Notes: generated by a model not told the origin, from the letters alone. A stretch of 64,000 nucleotides of DNA from Nematopogon swammerdamellus (GCA_946902875.1 OX336340.1:9901566-9965565); one strand, 5' to 3'. Shown: positions 33,801-44,606, numbered from the stretch's first letter. A program made the numbers and translations.

Positions 33801-36800
33801 GATGATCATAATGCAAGAACTCTGGTAAATTACAGCACAACACCGACCACCACGTTTCGCAAAGTATTCGAACAAGATTCAATCGATCAAACTGCAAGTA
33901 AGGCACGAAGACCCACCTCCTGCATGAATCGGTGGAAGTACCGTGCCAAGGTGAGAGGTGGCGATCTTGTCGCCCTTTAGTACGGCATCTTGTCCTTATC
34001 CCTTAGTCGCCTTTTACGACATGTATGGGGAGAGATGCAGTGGGGATATTCTTTTTAAGTACCGGCCCCACACGGTATATATTATTTATTTATTAGGCGA
34101 TGAAAGAAATGTTATTCACATAGATTTGTTACCTACCATGCCATTCGGACTAAAGCTGTGCTTGCCCTTGCTGAAAACCCACCATCCGCCACTGGTTCCA
34201 TGGGAAAGTAACATACCGAAGGACCACAACATCAAGCTTAACAAGTACTGCAACTTAGTAGACCGGATTGTGAGAAACGGATTCAAGACTGATCTCTTCG
34301 CTGTGGAAGTCGGAGCAAGAGGACTACCAGCGAAGTCGCTCTACAGTCTCTTCAAGAATCTAGGGCTCCCAAGATCGACGCTAAGCTCATATATGGAGAG
34401 AGCTTCGAAAACGTCACTGGAAGCATCCTACAGAATATGGATAGGTCGGAGCGGGTCGGAGGGAGGTCGAGAGCGGGACTGGTGGTTTCCCCGCGTCCTA
34501 GTCAACGCAGACTAGCTGACGAGGGCTTGATGCGAGCCGAAACGTGAAGCATGCGCGGGAAATTTAGAGTGGCCACTCGCTAGTCCAGGCCTCGATTAAT
34601 ACCCTCCTCTACTGCCGATGGGCCCGGATATGTTCGGTGAAGCCATCGTAAGCTTAGATCCACACCTTCCTTACTTATTTCGAAAATTTCTTAGATAATG
34701 TAAAGACATTCAAAACTTGTGTAGATAATTATATAATATTATATAATAGAATTTTATTTAAAGTTTCACAATTAAAACGAGATACGAGGTTTCGTGCTTA
34801 AATTTTTTTATTTTTGCCAACGCATGTATGCTGTTTTGAGATACGAGTTATTCGTTTTGCTTATATTTTTGTTAACACGTATCGTATTGAGATACGAGTA
34901 AAAGTGGCCTATCCGCTATGATTTCGAGGAACATTGTATGAAAAAAAAGAAAAATCTAAAATTTTGAGATACGAGGTTTTCGAATCTCAACGACGATATA
35001 AAAGAATAGCAATAACCTATTTTAGTGCCCTAATTAGGATACAGAAAAAAGTATTTTCATTGGCCAAAAAAATATTACTATTATCCCTTATTAAGGTCCC
35101 TAATTAAGGCACCAAATAAGTATTTCAATAGTCATTAAAAAAATAACTTCAACCAATTTTTTGGACCTGTAAGATAAAATTTCGATATGAATTAAAATAT
35201 GTGGCAATTTTAGATCATTTTATTTCCGTATGAAAAAGTAATTTCTGCAAATAAATATTTCACCCACGTATTGCTAAAGAGTCAAACTATTATACTAGAC
35301 TAGGCTATTAGTGAGTTACTAACTGTGCTGCACCTTTGTAAACCCTCATCTAAGTAAACAAATTGCAACTGTACTAACAACTAGCTACCTACCTACCCAC
35401 ACTTTGGAAAAACACCTATCTAATAAGATACATATATGAGTGGAGAGTGGAGACTGATCTAGAGGTTGCGCCGGCAGAGCGCATGGCGCAGGAGATCTGC
35501 GACGAGATCAAGCGGCTGCAGCGACGTCGACAGCTGCGACTGGCCGAGGCGGGCCCCGCCGCCGCATCGTCCTCGTCGGGAAGCGAGGGTGACACCTCCC
35601 CGCCACACCACTCGCACGCGCAGCCCACCAAGGTCCATCACCGTGCGCTCTTCACCTTCAAGCAGGTATTAAACACTTTTCTAGACTATGAGCCATCGTT
35701 CCGCTGTCATGCGGGTTCTGCGTTCTGGCGACGAGGGACGCGTTAGTAGTGCAGTCGCTGAGAAGCGGGGTGGTGAACGAGATTTCTTTATTGCTGTAGT
35801 GTGTGATATTTTTGCTCTGTAGATTTACAAAAATCATGGTGATAAAAATATTATTTACAATAAATGTAGGTAGGTTTGGTTTATGCAGAATAAAAACAAA
35901 TAGAATTGCAATGAATTTATTTAATATCAGACATTGGAATATTATACTACTAAGTAATTCAAGAACATGACATTGGTACTCAAAGCTGATGTCTCGGTCA
36001 GATCTCTCCACCTGTCAATATTTGTTTTTGTCATATCTCTAGAACGATGGCCACTTTAGTATTTATTAGTAGTACTTGATTTATGAACCCCCCCCCCCCC
36101 CGTGGAGGGGGGGCATACAAAATACCTCCAAAAAGGGAGCGAAAATGAAAAATGAAGCATATAAAACAATGAAGGGAGTAGAAAAAGTTTTTATAGTTAT
36201 TTGCCTTATATTTGAATATGTTTTTAGAATAGAATGGAATAGAAACTCTTTATTTCACACAAATTGAAAGAAGAACAGCACATGACAAGAAACAAGAAAT
36301 GCAGGAGTGCAGGTAACTATACATAGTACTAGAACAGGTACTTATACATAATTTCCACTACCACGGGCAAAATATTAATAGCAAGTAACCCTTTTTAGGA
36401 CCTTAGTACTAGTGACAGCAAGTGGTGCCAACCTAGCGGAAGATACAATGACATGTGTCAGAGGTAAAATAACGCTCTGTAGTGAAGCATGTCAGGTTGC
36501 AGAGTGATGCAACCTGACATGCTTGGTGTGGTGGTGTGCGCAGGTGCGTATAATCTGCGAGCGCATGCTGCGGGAGCAGGAGGCCGCGCTGCGCGCCGAG
36601 TACGAGGCGGCGCTCAGCGGCAAGCTTGCCGAGCAGTATGAGGCCTTCGTCCGCTTTAACCTAGACCAGGTGAGTAATGTTCGTTCTCTTTTACTTTTTA
36701 TGGTTCCGGACCTTACAGGGAAAAACGGAACCATTATAAGATCACTCCGGTGTCCATCGTCCGCTTTAACCTAGACCAGGTGAGTAATGTTCGTTCTCTT

Positions 36801-39658
36801 TTACTTTTTATGGTTCCGGACCTTACAGGGAAAAACGGAACCATTATAAGATCACTCCGGTGTCCATCCCGTCTGTCAGAGGGGTTTTTCTCAAAATCTA
36901 AGTAACATAGAAACATTTGAATTTCAGAAAGAAATTTGGCATAATGATAGATCTTGATGACTAACACATATATTGCTCGTCAAAAACTAGATAATAATTT
37001 ATGAAATTTTTTTTTTATTTAATCCGGTTTGAGTGGCCGAGTCGGAGGGGCAAAAGCACATGCTCAAACATGTTTAAATTAACATATCATGTTTTTTTTT
37101 ATGTAATCCGGTATGCTTGGCTGAGTCGGGGGGGGCCAAAGTGCATGCTCCGACCAGCCAATATCACCTACGAGAAGGTAGTTGCCATACCGGAGACTTC
37201 CTTGGATTGCTGGCTATACTGGACTAGAGGAGAACACAACCGAGGCTGCTATGCGGCCATCTTACATCCAGTACGGTGGTACCAACCCAGTCGGCTACAA
37301 TTTGAGCCTACCACCTAGTAAGGGGCAAGGGAAGGGGCCTACAGTTTTACACCGGTTCCGAACGGTGAAGCAGCAGGTGTAGGTATGCACGTAAATTTTT
37401 TCGTCAGAAGAAACTCATTGGTACACTCCGAACGAATTCGAACCTCGGACATCTTGCATGAGAAGCCGATGCCCAAACCACTCGGCCACCCGCCGCTAAA
37501 TAATTGTTTGCGATTTGCTTGTATGCAATATTTAATAGAAAGAAACCTTCGTTTGTATGGCAGCGCTTTTTTTTTTATTTTCCTGGAAAAACAGATAATG
37601 GTATCTTTTTAGACTAGTAATAGGTTTTTTATGTGGAAAATATAATAAAATTGTTATAGCCATTTTTGAGAAAATCGACCTTATCGAAATCATTTGTATG
37701 ACAGCTACCCTTATTTTTTCGAATTAAAAAAAACTACAAAAAGGTACCTAGATAATCGTTTCGAACTACTAAATATGAATTTTAAACGAAATTGATGAGC
37801 GGTTGAGGCGTAAGGTCGCTGGACGGACACACAAACATATACACACACACAATATTTTTTCAAATCCACTTTTTTGGGATCGTTGCATGATATACATATA
37901 GGTACCGTGTGGGGCCGGTACTTAAAAAGAATAGCCCCACTGCATCTCTCCCCGTGCATGTTGTAAAAGGCGACTAAGGGATAAGGGTTTTGCACGAAGG
38001 TCTCCGACCAAGCGGGATTAGTTTACAGGCCTAGAGCCAACCCCAAAATACAACAACAACAACGAGATACATATAGCCCAAATCAGTCGAAATCTCAACT
38101 TCGAAATTTTGCACGATCACAATACTTCCTTTCTCCTTACAGTCGCTCGAAAGTAAAAATTACAGACATAGCAATATACGAAAATTTGACAGCATATTCT
38201 AATTCGAATTTCAGAGACTCGCCGGCCCCTACGGAAACCAACGGTAGTAAAAGGTTTGGGGGCTGACTCTTTCCGAAGGCAAAGGGTTAAAAAAATAATC
38301 AAGATTTTTAAGCATTTTTGTGTACGCGATCTGATATCAGCTTCAGTGAACCTTTATTAGATTTTGTTAAGAAATATTGATCAAAGTGAGCAACTTGTCG
38401 TAATTGGATTGTATAATAAATATTGATGTTGCTGTGCAGATCCAACGCCGGCCGGCGGTCGTCCAACATGGCTCTATGGAGGCGGAGCACCACATGCATC
38501 AGGATCTCGTGCCAAGCTGTGCGTATCCTAGTAGATTGTTTATTTAGCCTCTATTGGCAGTACACTCTGCTCAGATTTGTCATATGAAGAGTAGTTCTTC
38601 AAATCATCAAAGAGGCCATTAGCCTTTCAATCACACAAACCAGGAAGGGTCAACTTTGTGAAACATGGAGCCAATAAGCTGACCAAAGATAGGACTAAAC
38701 CTTCCTCAATTTTGGGAGCATCAAAGGACTGGTAAATGTTGATGGACACATGAGAATCATTATCAAATGCCTTCAGAAATCTGTACCATAGCATACAGAC
38801 CTGACATGCTCATATTCTCAAAAGCGGCAAAAGCCTGTGGCACTTGTTGAACTTACAGTTCCATGGGAAAGTAACATACTGAAGGACCACAAGTTCAAAG
38901 TTTACAAGTACTGCAGCTTAATAGACCGGATAATGAGAGAAACATGTTAGTCATCGCAGACTAGCTGACGAGGTCTTTATGCGAGCCGAAAAGTAACATA
39001 TGCTGGAGAACTACACAGAATGGCCACTCGCTAGTCCCGACCTCGATACTGCCAATGGGCCCGGATATGTTTGGTGAAGCCATCGCAAGCTCAGTTCTAC
39101 AGCTTTCTTCTGTCTGACCCGCTCCGCCCTGTTACCCGTCATTCCATTTTGATATTTTGGGGGCTACATGTCTTTGCTTCATAAACCATAGGCTCCTATA
39201 ATAGACAGCTCTTGTGATCACTTATCCTTGTGGTATCTTCTGATGAATATTCTGGAAAATTCTTCAAAATTTTTAACTTCCAGAATACTTGTTTTCATTT
39301 GCATACTTGCACACCTGTGTAAAGGTAACATTAATGTACAGTTAAGTATAACCCAGATTATCCAAGCTTGCATTAACTTAGCTTAGCGGACTCAAATTGA
39401 TGTTTGTTCTGAAGAATATCAAGATTCAATAAAATCTGCTTCCTGGACGAAAATGAGTATTTTTTTTTTTATATACTTAGATCACTTTCGTATTACGGCT
39501 TGAATATTCACACGTACTATACGTGTATGTATAAGTTCATATTATCCGAGGTAGGCCTCGTCCATAATTCACAATCGCTCAGATTATCTAAGTTCTACTG
39601 TAATGATATAATAATTGTACATAATTATTGTTCTCTTTTTTTTCCAGACCTCTCCTAA
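24874..39658 (+). CDS. akirin: Akirin
   Basis: Small nuclear cofactor; in Drosophila it works with Relish and chromatin remodellers on immune promoters, and human AKIRIN2 also guides proteasomes into the nucleus. Five plus-strand exons: 24874-25063, 35463-35665, 36544-36669, 38440-38518 and 39648-39658; all GT/AG, total 609 nt, 202 aa, the usual length. Visible: N-terminal MACATLKRNLDWESM, nuclear localisation signal KRRRC at residues 21-25, KLTPE rebuilt across exon 1/2, ICDEIKRLQRRRQL, a Ser-rich linker, LFTFKQ joined to VRIICERMLREQE, LSGKLAEQYEAFVRFNLDQ, then IQRR and a C-terminal PSYLS. The last exon adds only 11 nt: donor AGCT|GTGCGT and acceptor CAG|ACCTCTCC create Tyr-Leu-Ser-stop, the conserved SYxS tail. 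Read-through of that donor would give an unrelated PSCAYPSRLFI end. Intron 1 (10.4 kb) is full of transposons, and the exon 3 donor is duplicated. Confidence 0.94.
25771..26314. mobile_element. SPIN-like hAT MITE
   Basis: Left CAGCCATACTCAAAGTGTGC, right AAGTTTGAGAACCGCTG, plus GGGTTCCGTCACC, the usual CAGYGGTTCTCAAACTTT style of hAT ends. An uninterrupted relative of the target lies at about 26712-26895, where ACTTTATG runs directly into AACTAACGAATGG, showing the empty site. Flanks GTATAACG and AACTAACG are an eroded 8-bp duplication. Contains a nested SINE. Akirin intron 1. Confidence 0.8.
25948..26150 (-). repeat. SINE family B, 3' part
   Basis: T run, GGAAACTGACACGGTTGGCT, through GCGGTGGTACCAACCTGGGC. 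Inserted in the SPIN-like MITE. Confidence 0.82.
26421..26452. repeat. GC-rich inverted repeat
   Basis: CTGCCCTGCGCG, short spacer, CGCGCAGGGCAG: a 12-bp perfect stem in AT-rich surroundings within akirin intron 1. Confidence 0.7.
27281..27645. repeat. 195-bp tandem duplication
   Basis: AAGTTTCTATGGCGAAACCT at 27281 recurs as AAGTTTGTATGGCGAGACCT at 27476; both units hold GTCACAAAAATGGCTTATTT, AAGACATGCAAGCAC/ACGACATGCAAGCAC and AACCGATTTATTTTGAG. About 90 percent alike. Akirin intron 1. Confidence 0.78.
27646..28955. other. Akirin intron 1 sequence with poly-C and poly-G tracts
   Basis: No coding exon recognised. Holds a family D interior fragment (28400-28470), C-rich/G-rich patches near 28260-28320 and 28855-28915, and the perfect hairpin at 28722-28764. 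Confidence 0.5.
28722..28764. repeat. Perfect ~21-bp inverted repeat
   Basis: AAAAATTATAGAAGTATGGG then GCCG-type centre and CCCATACTTCTATAATTTTT; arms match without error with a spacer of about one base. Akirin intron 1. Confidence 0.8.
28956..29643. mobile_element. piggyBac-like MITE, copy 1
   Basis: Bounded by TTAA at both ends (28956-28959, 29640-29643); left CCCTTTGAGCCCC, right complement CCCTTCGAGTCCC, the TTAA-CCYTTTGA style of piggyBac ends. Interior has GCGCTCAAAAACGCAAAATT, CGATCGATCCATCAATACTC and no transposase. Related copies at 29970 and 45044. Confidence 0.85.
29644..29969. other. Spacer between two piggyBac-like MITEs
   Basis: Contains a G run near 29690 and a repeat shared with 23400 and 26570 (CACTGTAGGGAAGGGAGTAG, GGCTGGCGGGGC). 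Nothing coding. Confidence 0.45.
29970..30611. mobile_element. piggyBac-like MITE, copy 2
   Basis: TTAA at 29970-29973 and 30608-30611; left CTCCCAGCCC, right complement CCCTTTACTCCCGG. Interior aligns along its length with copy 1 (CAAAAACGCAAAATTTTGGC, CAATCGATCGATTCATC, TTCAGGATTCACTTATTTAG). Same orientation as copy 1, 326 bp away. Confidence 0.83.
32682..34194 (+). mobile_element. hAT element (1.5 kb) inserted in the LINE
   Basis: Ends CAGTGGCGGATC ... CATCCGCCACTG and a perfect 8-bp duplication GTTCCATG (32674-32681 and 34195-34202) inside the LINE endonuclease codons. Around 33500-33780 it keeps a broken TTF/ZMYM-type zinc-finger piece of a hAT transposase (AGCSHINKLFCWYCGS in one frame, WNTAGYSDLNKFANALKRHQ and STKAHLNAAIAFHGFGKTRI in another), so it is a dead, deleted copy. 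A SINE lies at its right. Confidence 0.93.
33830..34076 (-). repeat. SINE-like family A (copy within hAT)
   Basis: Minus strand begins ACCGTGTGGGGCCGGTACTT and continues through CGACTAAGGGATAAGGACAA, GATCGCCACCTCTCACC and GAATCTTGTTCGAATACTTT. Innermost member of the four-level nest. Confidence 0.83.
36229..36482 (-). mobile_element. TIR repeat, GTTCACAGTTATTTTACCTC family (copy 2, partial)
   Basis: GAATAGAAACTCTTTATTTC, GACAAGAAACAAGAAATGCA, CATAATTTCCACTACCACGG and GTCAGAGGTAAAATAACG align inverted to 8298-8657. The left TIR is missing. It ends about 60 bp before akirin exon 3. Confidence 0.78.
36649..36868 (+). repeat. Exact 110-bp tandem duplication over the akirin exon 3 splice donor
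   Basis: 36649-36758 is repeated without a difference at 36759-36868. Each unit holds the last 21 coding bases of exon 3 (CCGCTTTAACCTAGACCAG), a GTGAGT donor, and intron sequence from a common lepidopteran repeat (GGTTCCGGACCTTACAGGG). The first donor gives normal akirin; using the second adds an in-frame stop. Confidence 0.95.
37093..37497 (-). repeat. SINE family C, full length
   Basis: Minus strand: TAGCGGCGGGTGGCCGAGTG (A box), CGGCTTCTCATGCAAGATGT, GAGGTTCGAATTCG (B box), then body CTACTAGGTGGTAGGCTCAA and GGTTGGTACCACCGTACTGG, ending in poly(A) at 37093. A partial second copy precedes it at 37004-37055. Akirin intron 3. Confidence 0.85.
37903..38066 (+). repeat. Family A head with a third tail type
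   Basis: ACCGTGTGGGGCCGGTACTT, then CGACTAAGGGATAAGG, then GTTTTGCACGAAGGTCTCCG, CAAGCGGGATTAGTTTACAG and an (AAC)n tail. Same head, different 3' part from copies at 33830 and 50245. Akirin intron 3. Confidence 0.82.
38575..39105 (+). pseudogene. R2-group LINE 3' fragment
   Basis: Degenerate match to 32370-34660: CTTCAAATCATCAAAGAGGC, GGTCAACTTTGTGAAACATG, ATGTTGATGGACACATGAGA, CAGTTCCATGGGAAAGTAAC, GCAGACTAGCTGACGAGG and the 3' UTR to GAAGCCATCGCAAGCTCAG. Deletions and stops. The uninterrupted CAGTTCCATGGGAAAGTAAC here shows the pre-hAT state of the site interrupted at 32681. Akirin intron 4. Confidence 0.82.
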
Positions 39659-42600
39659 TAACAGCGCACACTACACGGGTAAACAACTGTCGTCGGGCTA
39701 CCAAGACAAACATATTTCATTATGTGAACAATGAAGCCTGCGACGGCACGATAGTGACTGTCGAGAGTGATCATCGGCCTTAACGTAGAATGTTGTGCTG
39801 TGTAGTGACAACCCTGGAGAGGGCTGGACGCCGCGCGGCTCAGCATTCCACCCTATTCTCTGGGAACCGGTCAACTCGTGAGCATGGCAATTATATACAC
39901 AATAATTACAATAGTCCCATCAGCAAGTGCACGCATTGAGCGCCGCTACCGCTACCGATATCTGTTCTAAATTCCACAACAAGATGTTCATCCTAGCATA
40001 CGTGCTTGTTTTAATGTGTTGACTGATTTCACAGTTTAGCGAGATCAGTCGTGCAGACTGCTTTCACTGAATTAAAAACAGAGTTATCCGTAAAATTTTG
40101 GAAAATGTTCTCGTGGAATGGGACTCGACGAAAATGCCCTCTTGAATTTCAGCAGCCACCTTTTCAATAAAACAGTATTTCTAACGTTTCTAAGGTGCAG
40201 GTTTGTCTTTAGGTGTAGAAATAGTATAAATCACAGAGTGCCTGTTGCTATTACCTTCATGTTCACATTACAAAGCGTTTGCTGATCATCCATCCAAATT
40301 AATAATCCTACCTATATTTTGTTTATTTACTTGCTTTTTGTAGGAGCAAATTATATATTTTTTAGTTTTAATTAAATGTAATGTTTTCTATTGCGTTTTA
40401 TTGTTTGGGTCGAGCGTCGCTGCAGCAGTATCAATACATCTTACGATGTGGAGCATTCAGGATACATTCAGCCAAGATATATGTAGGTGTAGGGAAGTCG
40501 TAGATCCTATATTAAATTGAAAACTCACATATTTTTAAATACATAATAATGTTATTTAGCCAACATTTTAGAGTTCGGTGGAATGAGGTTAATATAACAG
40601 TATTGTAATAAAATAATAATATATAAAGTTTGCAGTGAAATGATAACAAATGTAACATTTATGTGTTATGTTTCTCCGTTACTTGTTCAGTTTTTGTTGT
40701 AACATACCGGCTCAAGTAGAGGAAGGGCCATATATGTATATGTTTTGTTTTCTCCTTAGTAATGTATTATTTGTGGTAATACTTTTTGTGATATAAAAAT
40801 AATTGACATTACTGTATGTGGGATTGTAATCTGCTCACGACAGTAATGCTGGGACTGGGGACACATTAGCGGGATTCGGCGAAGGTGTGCGTTATCGCAA
40901 CATGTCTGGCCAAGCTATTCTTCACATTGCCCGAACATCGTTGCATTTAGGTGAAGACATCCCTATTGATAAATTACTGCATATCAAATTATTTTGTTGT
41001 GACAACCGACGCTACCGTGGCCACACTTTAGTCCTTGAGACGCAGAGACTTCAAGAGCATTAGACGTATTGTTTCGTGAGAAAAATAGACTCCACACCAC
41101 CCTGAACGAATAACAAAGTGAAAGATACAAAGGAGTTTAATACTTGTTACAGTGTTGGTTGAAATAATGTTGCAGTTCGGTGAAGCCATTCTCACGACTA
41201 TTGAATATAGCAATATTTGTATAATATTATGACTACCTACTTTAGTCTGTTCTATGTTGTACCCCTGTACAATATCTGTATTAATATCCCTTAGGAATCC
41301 ATACAAAGTGTCGAACCAAGGCAGCATAGGTTTTTAAACTTCATCTGGCCCACAAGCACTTATAGAATTCCTAATTATCTTAACTCTTGACAGTAATAGT
41401 GTTATTTTGTTTTTTTTTTCTTGATTTGTAGGTTCAGAACTTGGGTATTTGCATCCCAGCTGCAACGCTTTGCTTCTTTTGCATTTTATTGTTAGCATAT
41501 TCTCAGGAAACTGCTTTCCTCAAACGTGGATGCTCTTTATATATTTTCTTGAATTTATATATAAAATATGTTTTCTGAGTTTACCGACCAGTATGATGCA
41601 GAATTCAGGTAAACAAAGCAACAGTGTGGTTGGCAATAACACTGTTATTTGGCTACAGAAGACAATTTTCGAAAGTTTCATTATTTATTTTGTCTTATCT
41701 GTAATTTCTGAAATATCATAAACTGGGATGAAATTGTGCTACTTTTTGAGGTTTATTTATGATTACGGCTAAACTGAGTTATAGCGAATAAGTTGAATAA
41801 AACACATGTCTAAATTCTTTGGACTATTAGGATTTACATTTCTTCTCTAATAAGACAAAGCAGGGAACGTTTTTTCCTGGCACAATTAATGACAAATTTC
41901 GTGGCCCAACCTTCCAAGTTCAGGTTGAAGAGTTTCATCCAAGGTTTCCAGTTGATAGTTGTAAGGACTCGTACCTGCCTTGCGACAGTAGTCATGTGGT
42001 ATGCTAGAAATAATAGAGACGTAACTAACTTCACTCGATCGCATGTACTCAGTGGCACAATTTCACCCCTTTATTCTGCATCGGTACTTAAAAAACCCAC
42101 AACAACGTTTAAATCTGTGAGGAGAGGGCATACTAAATAATATGAGTCATTTGTATATGTAAATCAACAAATAAATATACTTGGAAACCCCGGTGATAGT
42201 CGAATTTTGCGTGGAAATACAGACACATGTCAAAACTTGAATAAATACTGAGGCAGCTGCCTTGAATCGCAAGAAGTTTCCTTACAGCACAAAAAGTGGC
42301 GCCATTAATATGTTTGTAAAAACCCTGTGACATGGCCAGCTCGCGAGCATAAAGTCGCTAGATTTAAAATTATGAAGAAAGGTAGGGGCGGCACAACCAT
42401 ACCACTGGGGGCACAAATTCACCCCAGTTCAGGGTAGTACAAAGGACTAGGTGAAGGTAAGAAAAACTTATAAAAAATTATATCAGTCATGTACTCATCT
42501 AGTGAGCATTATTTTCTGACTAGAAACTCTTGAATTGTTGTCCAAGAAACTGTTTCAACAAATACTGAGAAGTACATAAATGTTATGTGACGTTGCCTGT

Positions 42601-43790
42601 ATTAATACACAAAATGGTGCAATGGATGTCATCACAGTTTCTTTCTTCCACTGGTATTAAGTTATCCTCGTTGTATGTAATTGATGAGAATATGAATGTA
42701 AAGGCACATTCTCACTCTCGCCAATCCCTGCCAAGCGATCACAAGTGCGAGAGTGTAGATGAGAGGCTCCCCTAGACTTGACTAGGCTTGTGAACATTTG
42801 GCGGTGCTCTGTTCGGTGTCTGACAATAGTTTTGCGAGACAAGAGGCTCTACAGAGTCAGTATGTAAATAATGCAGCACAACAATGTAACACTTTGAATT
42901 GTACAGGTTTCGGGTTTTCAGAAAAGAATTTTCAGCAATGTGTTTATCAATGCCCTTTAACTTTGGATTGTCATGTGATTGTCTCTGTTAATATTTAGAT
43001 TAATTTTTTTCTTAGTGTATAATTTTATTTTTATCTACAGATATAAGGTATTTTGATAAACATCCCAAGTTATGACTGATTAAAACACCAAACTGGCTAA
43101 AGAAAATATAAAATTGAACAGGTATATCCTAGCTAAAAATTACTGCTGTATTTATTTATTGATTCCTTCTGGCATCCTTGTATAATATTAATTCTATTAT
43201 ATATTTGTTTTGAGTAAGTCTGATTATTAATTTGGTGACCGAGTCAACTTGCACTTTCGCAGGTTGACTGACAATTCGCTCGCAGAGAATGTACTAGGGT
43301 GTGTCAGTATAAAAATGACAGTGTATTCTTTGGTATTTCAACACCATGTCAATCATATTGTTATAATACCTTAGACTGCAAATCCAGCAACTCATATTTT
43401 ACATATATGCAGAAGTTGAAAAAGGGTCCGGTTTATCAAAGAAAATATAAAATGTTTTTGTTTACTTCCATAGCTGTTATTTTAGATCTATACAATTAAA
43501 AGCCTCAATAAAGTTGAAATCAGTCTAGGGGTGCACTGACTGTTTTCATGTACACAAATTCTTGCATGTGAGCAGTTTCACATTCTGCACAATCGGACTG
43601 ATTTTATTATTTGTACAATATATTATGTACATGTATCTTGCACTATTGAGGTTTTTGTTAACATAATGTTTTATGTACTGTAATTCCGTAAATTTAGTTA
43701 GATAATTTGTTTATTGAATTGCAATTTGAGGACGCATCTTTGTTACCACGCATTATTCAATAAATTTAGTATAGTATCTTTTTTATTTTA
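39659..43790. other. Region after akirin stop; possible long 3' UTR
   Basis: Unusually free of recognisable repeats. AT-rich with several AATAAA signals (about 40168; 43759-43764 just before the sequence becomes T-rich). No frame shows a known motif. It may be a long akirin 3' UTR followed by intergenic DNA; I cannot place the transcript end. Confidence 0.4.
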
Positions 43791-44149
43791 TTGAATGAAA
43801 AACAAGCTCATTATTTGTAAGTTATTGGCGTTTAAGAACTGAAATTAAATTAGCTATAAAGTCTAACTTGGTTTTTATTATTAACTCTGCATTTGCCTGA
43901 CAGTTTATATTCCTGTTTCCCCCTGTAGTTGTCCACCAGGGAAATCCACGTACGGACAGTATTAATAGAGATCCAATGATAATGTCTATAAATCTGTGTC
44001 TGTCTATTGACCTGACCTAATTGAGATACCTATGTGCATGTGGTGAAGAATTGAGTAATTAATTTCACATTCCCACTGTCAGTTGAACTACATACCACTT
44101 TACCTATATTTCACAAAGAGGATTGTTGAAGCCTTTGCCTGTGTCCACT

Positions 44150-44480
44150 GAGCGCTTATACCAGTGGTGTCCAACTGGTTTCGTCTGGTGGTCTGAGCTA
44201 AAGCCTGACCAGGAATATATGAGGGGCCGCCATATTGCGGAATTTCGTTCGAACTAATTAGCGGCCCGGCAGGGGAGGCTTCTGTATGTTTCGCTTGTGT
44301 GTAGTCGACGAGCGCGGATATCATACATTTTGTTAGGAACGCGGTATCCATCCGTCTCGGAGGTGGGGGTGGGGTGTGGGTGGCCTATTTTAGTCAACTC
44401 CGGGGAGAAACGGATGCATGGAGTCCGGGCCTTATTATTTAATTTTTTTTGCATTGTCACATTCCTTGAGTTGGGAAATA
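44150..44480. repeat. Possible hAT MITE remnant
   Basis: CCAGTGGTGTCCAACTGG near 44161 and GAGTTGGGAAATACTG near 44468 resemble hAT ends, with GGGGCCGCCATATTGCGG inside. No target duplication could be matched. Confidence 0.4.
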
Positions 44481-44606
44481 CTGACCAAAGTTCGTACTGA
44501 TCAGTATCAGTCAGTCAGTACACAAAAATATCGACACAAACTAACAAGAAAACATCAAATACGCTCGATCGGTTCCTAGTTCCTACTGGTTCCTACTGAC
44601 TGGATC

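Larger units (their letters stand above)
31100..34666 (+). mobile_element. R2-group (RLE-type) non-LTR retrotransposon, 5'-truncated
   Basis: Encodes the C-terminal half of a reverse transcriptase with an endonuclease at its end. The open frame 31174-32681 shows the FADD catalytic box (residues 45-48), thumb region, a zinc knuckle [18 protein letters not shown] (CX2CX8HX2C) and the start of the restriction-like endonuclease (RPDILIF and VVLVELTVP, a PD-(D/E)XK site). A hAT element interrupts it after the ELTVP codons; the frame resumes at 34203 ([40 protein letters not shown]) and ends in the 34440-34512 region. The 3' UTR runs to about 34666. This domain order (RT, knuckle, RLE) is that of the R2/R4/NeSL/HERO groups; which one I cannot say. 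The RT fingers and 5' end are absent. Fragments at 38575-39105 and 55986-57430 belong to the same family. Confidence 0.88.
30905..34998. mobile_element. TIR element hosting an R2-group LINE
   Basis: Left TCGTCGTTGAGATTCGAAAA then GCTCGTATCTCAAAA; right end is the inverted match (TTTTGAGATACGAG, TTTTCGAATCTCAACGACGA). TA flanks on both sides (30905-30906, 34997-34998). Repeated GAGATACGAG units lie in both subterminal parts. Without the LINE the element would be only about 600 bp, a MITE. Akirin intron 1. Confidence 0.8.

Noticed and set aside
36771..36780. Second akirin exon 3 donor as the main splice site
   Set aside because: Its use would place a stop before exon 4; the first copy at 36669 keeps the reading frame and matches akirin orthologues.
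41834..42058. 74-codon minus-strand frame and neighbouring short frames after akirin
   Set aside because: No recognisable domain and no splice or codon evidence; the region more likely is akirin 3' UTR or intergenic.
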